Source: Gemmatimonadota bacterium
Lineage (GTDB): Bacteria > Gemmatimonadota > Gemmatimonadetes > Gemmatimonadales > Gemmatimonadaceae
NCBI GenBank assembly: GCA_016714015.1
Contig: JADJNZ010000001.1
Span: 186,001 to 250,000, forward strand
DNA: 64,000 nucleotides
Direction of reading: 5' to 3'
Shown: in pieces, positions 62,259 through 64,000 of the stretch
Position numbering within the stretch: position 1 is the first letter of the stretch
Layout of the letters: each line of letters begins with the position of its first letter
The notes under the pieces: model-generated
Database searches by the model: none
The model's input: only the letters and a program-made list of their open reading frames with translations
Told to the model about the DNA's origin: nothing
Translations under genes and position numbers: made by a program

Positions 62259-63448
62259 CGCGGGTGGAAGGCGCCGAGGAGGCGCGGCCCGCGCGCGCCG
62301 GTGGCGCGCGGCACATTGCCGGCGCGCCCTTCGAGGTGCAGCCACCCGAGGAACGCGAACGCGACCGCCTCCTTGGCATCGCCGTCGAAGAAGACGCGAT
62401 CGAAGGGCCGCACATGGCGGCCGGCGAGGGCCATCGCGATCGCCTCGCGGAGGACCGGATTGCGCGCGCCGCCACCCGAGAGGAGGATGTCGTCCACCGG
62501 CTGCGGCACGAAGCGCTCGAAGGCGAGCGCGATGCTGCGCGCGGTGAACCAGACGGCGGTGCAGATGATGTCCTCGTCGGTCGCGGCGGGACGGGCGGCG
62601 CGGCAGCGCGCGACGAAGTCGGCGATGAACCGCGCCGTGTAGCGCTCGCGCCCGGTGCTCTTGGGCGGCTCGACGGCGAACCAGGGATCGGCGAGGAGCG
62701 CCTCGAGGACCGGCTCGATGGGCGTGCCCTGCGCGGCGAGCGCCCCATTCAGGTCGAACGCGAGCGCGGGACGCAGCAGGCGCGTGACGCCATCGATGAT
62801 GCAGACGCCGGGGCCGGTGTCGAAGGCGCGCACGCCGTCGAAGTCGGCGCCCTGCGCGCTGCGCGGCGGGACGACGGTGAGGTTGCCGATGCCGCCGAGG
62901 TTCTGCAGGACACGCCAGTGCGTGTCGTCGGCGAAGAGGAGGGCGTCGGCGATGGGGACGAGCGGCGCGCCCTGCCCCCCCGCGGCGACGTCGCGCACGC
63001 GGAAGTCGGCGATGACGTCGAGGCCGGTGCGTTCGGCGATCACCGCCGGTTGGCCGAACTGCCAGGTGCCGTGCGGCGGCTCGTGCCAGACGGTGTGCCC
63101 GTGCGAGGCGACGGCGTCGATCTCCTCGCGCGGCACGCCCGCCTCGGCGATCGCGGCGACGGCGGCGTCGGCGAGCCAGCCGCCGAGGGCGAAGTCGAGG
63201 CGCGTGTACTCGCTCGGCGTCGCGCCCTCGAGCGCGGCGGCGAGGCGCGCGCGCGTGGCGGACTCGTAGGCGCGATCGACATGCGCGAGGAGCTCCGGCG
63301 TCACGCGACCCTCGCCGTCCTCGTGGAAACGCACGACGGCGGCGGTCACGCCGTCGAGCGAGGTGCCCGACATGAGGCCGACGAGCACGCGCGGTCGCGT
63401 CGCGCGCGGGATCGAGGCGTCGGTGTCGCGCACGAGCTGGAGCGTCAC
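62255..63448 (-). CDS. anmK: Anhydro-N-acetylmuramic acid kinase
   Basis: 397 residues from a GTG overlapping the murQ stop (GTGA). It phosphorylates 1,6-anhydroMurNAc to MurNAc-6-phosphate in the cytoplasm. The hexokinase/ASKHA-type motifs are visible: VGLMSGTSLDGV near the start, AVASHGHTVWHEP, QNLGGIGNLTVVP, AFDTGPGVCIID with the substrate Asp, and LLSGGGARNPVL near the end. Its product is the substrate of MurQ, encoded immediately upstream. Confidence 0.95.
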   Translation of the reverse strand: MTLQLVRDTDASIPRATRPRVLVGLMSGTSLDGVTAAVVRFHEDGEGRVTPELLAHVDRAYESATRARLAAALEGATPSEYTRLDFALGGWLADAAVAAIAEAGVPREEIDAVASHGHTVWHEPPHGTWQFGQPAVIAERTGLDVIADFRVRDVAAGGQGAPLVPIADALLFADDTHWRVLQNLGGIGNLTVVPPRSAQGADFDGVRAFDTGPGVCIIDGVTRLLRPALAFDLNGALAAQGTPIEPVLEALLADPWFAVEPPKSTGRERYTARFIADFVARCRAARPAATDEDIICTAVWFTARSIALAFERFVPQPVDDILLSGGGARNPVLREAIAMALAGRHVRPFDRVFFDGDAKEAVAFAFLGWLHLEGRAGNVPRATGARGPRLLGAFHPR

Positions 63449-64000
63449 GCGGTCTCCACCGGCGGCGGCGCGTCGGGGACGACGCGGCGGATGACGCCGC
63501 CGGCCTCCGCGAGCCGCGCGAGCGCCGTGGCGCGATCGAGGCCGAGCTTGTGCATGGTGATCGCGACCTTCACATGGCCCTGCGCGTCGGCGAGCAGCCG
63601 CCGCGCCTCGTCGCGTGTGAGGCCGCAGGTGGTGATGACGAGGCGTTCGGCGCGGTCCTTGAGCTTGTCGTTCGAGGTCTGCAGGTCCACCATCAGGTTG
63701 CCGTACGTCTTGCCGAGGCGGACCATCGCGCCGGTGGTGATCATGTTGAGCACCATCTTGGTCGCGGTGCCGGCCTTGAGGCGGGTGGAGCCGGTGACGA
63801 CCTCGGGGCCGGTGATGGGGACGATCGCGACATCGAGCGCGGCGACGAGCTCGGGGAGCGGGGGGCGAGCAGGCGAGGATGCCGGTGCGCGCGCCGAGGG
63901 TGCGCGCGTGCTCGAGCGCGGCGCGCACGTACGGCGTGGTGCCGCTCGCGGCGATGCCGAGGACGAAGTCACCGGCGGTGACGTTGGCGGCGGTGAGGTC
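63445..64000 (-). pseudogene. murQ: N-acetylmuramic acid 6-phosphate etherase, partial and frameshifted
   Basis: Reading in from 64000 gives a clean MurQ SIS-domain segment (DLTAANVTAGDFVLGIAASG, TTPYVRAALEHARTLGART, GILACSPP). The match then continues only in another frame, PELVAALDVAIVPITGPEVV, TGSTRLKAGTATKMVLNM, GNLMVDLQTSND, to the stop at 63445. Removing one base from the run of six G (plus strand) at 63860-63865 restores one frame. Either the gene carries a frameshift or the homopolymer was miscounted. MurQ cleaves the lactyl ether of MurNAc-6-P to GlcNAc-6-P. The N-terminal third lies beyond the window. Confidence 0.85.

Noticed and set aside
1..64000. tRNA, rRNA, IS or prophage elements
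   Set aside because: Intergenic spaces were read through and no such gene or terminal inverted-repeat/transposase signature was seen; a tRNAscan/ISfinder search was not possible.

Overview
The window is very GC-rich bacterial chromosome with dense, strongly codon-biased genes. It most resembles Gemmatimonadota (Gemmatimonadaceae-like). The case rests on orphan FtsX/MacB permeases of the ADOP type (one paired with a PadR regulator), a DUF5916 protein, many secreted S9/M20-type hydrolases, a B12-dependent ribonucleotide reductase and several Ser/Thr kinases. No rRNA, tRNA, CRISPR array, IS element or phage gene was recognised. The lineage is an inference; no marker gene for it is present.

Layout. 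1-2.6 kb (minus): partial ADOP permease and three small domain-of-unknown-function proteins. 2.7-7.9 kb (plus): ilvE, overlapped by a TonB-dependent receptor, then a DUF3300 secreted protein ending in a perfect terminator. 7.9-14 kb (minus): small secreted and membrane proteins, DUF5916 protein, an ArsR/SRPBCC pair and an M20 amidohydrolase. 14-18.2 kb: PQQ-type sugar dehydrogenase (plus), then DUF4399, Tat-exported metallo-beta-lactamase-fold and PM20D1-like M20 proteins (minus). 18.4-24 kb (plus): 2-hydroxyacid dehydrogenase, S9 peptidase and a SusC/TonB-like receptor. 24-37.9 kb (minus): one run of genes made of a giant 2,901-residue repeat protein, a CarboxypepD-like protein, a beta-lactamase-family lipoprotein hydrolase, and a malonyl-CoA synthetase/malonate carrier pair (matB-matC). 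38-43 kb: PHP protein, thioesterase, two adjacent PIN-toxin/antitoxin pairs, a Pr6Pr membrane protein, an unknown gene and about 1 kb of non-coding DNA with a 21-bp minisatellite. 43.6-46.7 kb (plus): PadR + ADOP permease. 46.8-53.1 kb (minus): nrdJ, gamma-carbonic-anhydrase-like protein, and a metallopeptidase/beta-propeller/beta-barrel fusion. 53.2-60.7 kb: phospho-signalling locus (zinc-ribbon/FHA protein, kinase, PP2C phosphatase, FHA-anchored trypsin-like protease; second kinase convergent). 60.8-64 kb (minus): peptidoglycan recycling genes murQ (frameshifted) - anmK - GH3/NagZ-like.

Working together. Many neighbours are translationally coupled by ATGA, GTGA or TGATG overlaps, one apparently using a CTG start. 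The signalling locus has a kinase, a phosphatase and two phosphothreonine readers, one of them fused to a membrane protease, so it reads as a self-contained phosphorylation switch with a proteolytic output. MurQ, AnmK and the GH3 enzyme would together return cell-wall amino sugars to metabolism. Three small repressor/antitoxin genes (arsR-type at 12568, antitoxins at 40322 and 41005) each have sigma70-like boxes 6-7 nt before the ATG and a nearby inverted repeat, which suggests autoregulated leaderless transcripts.
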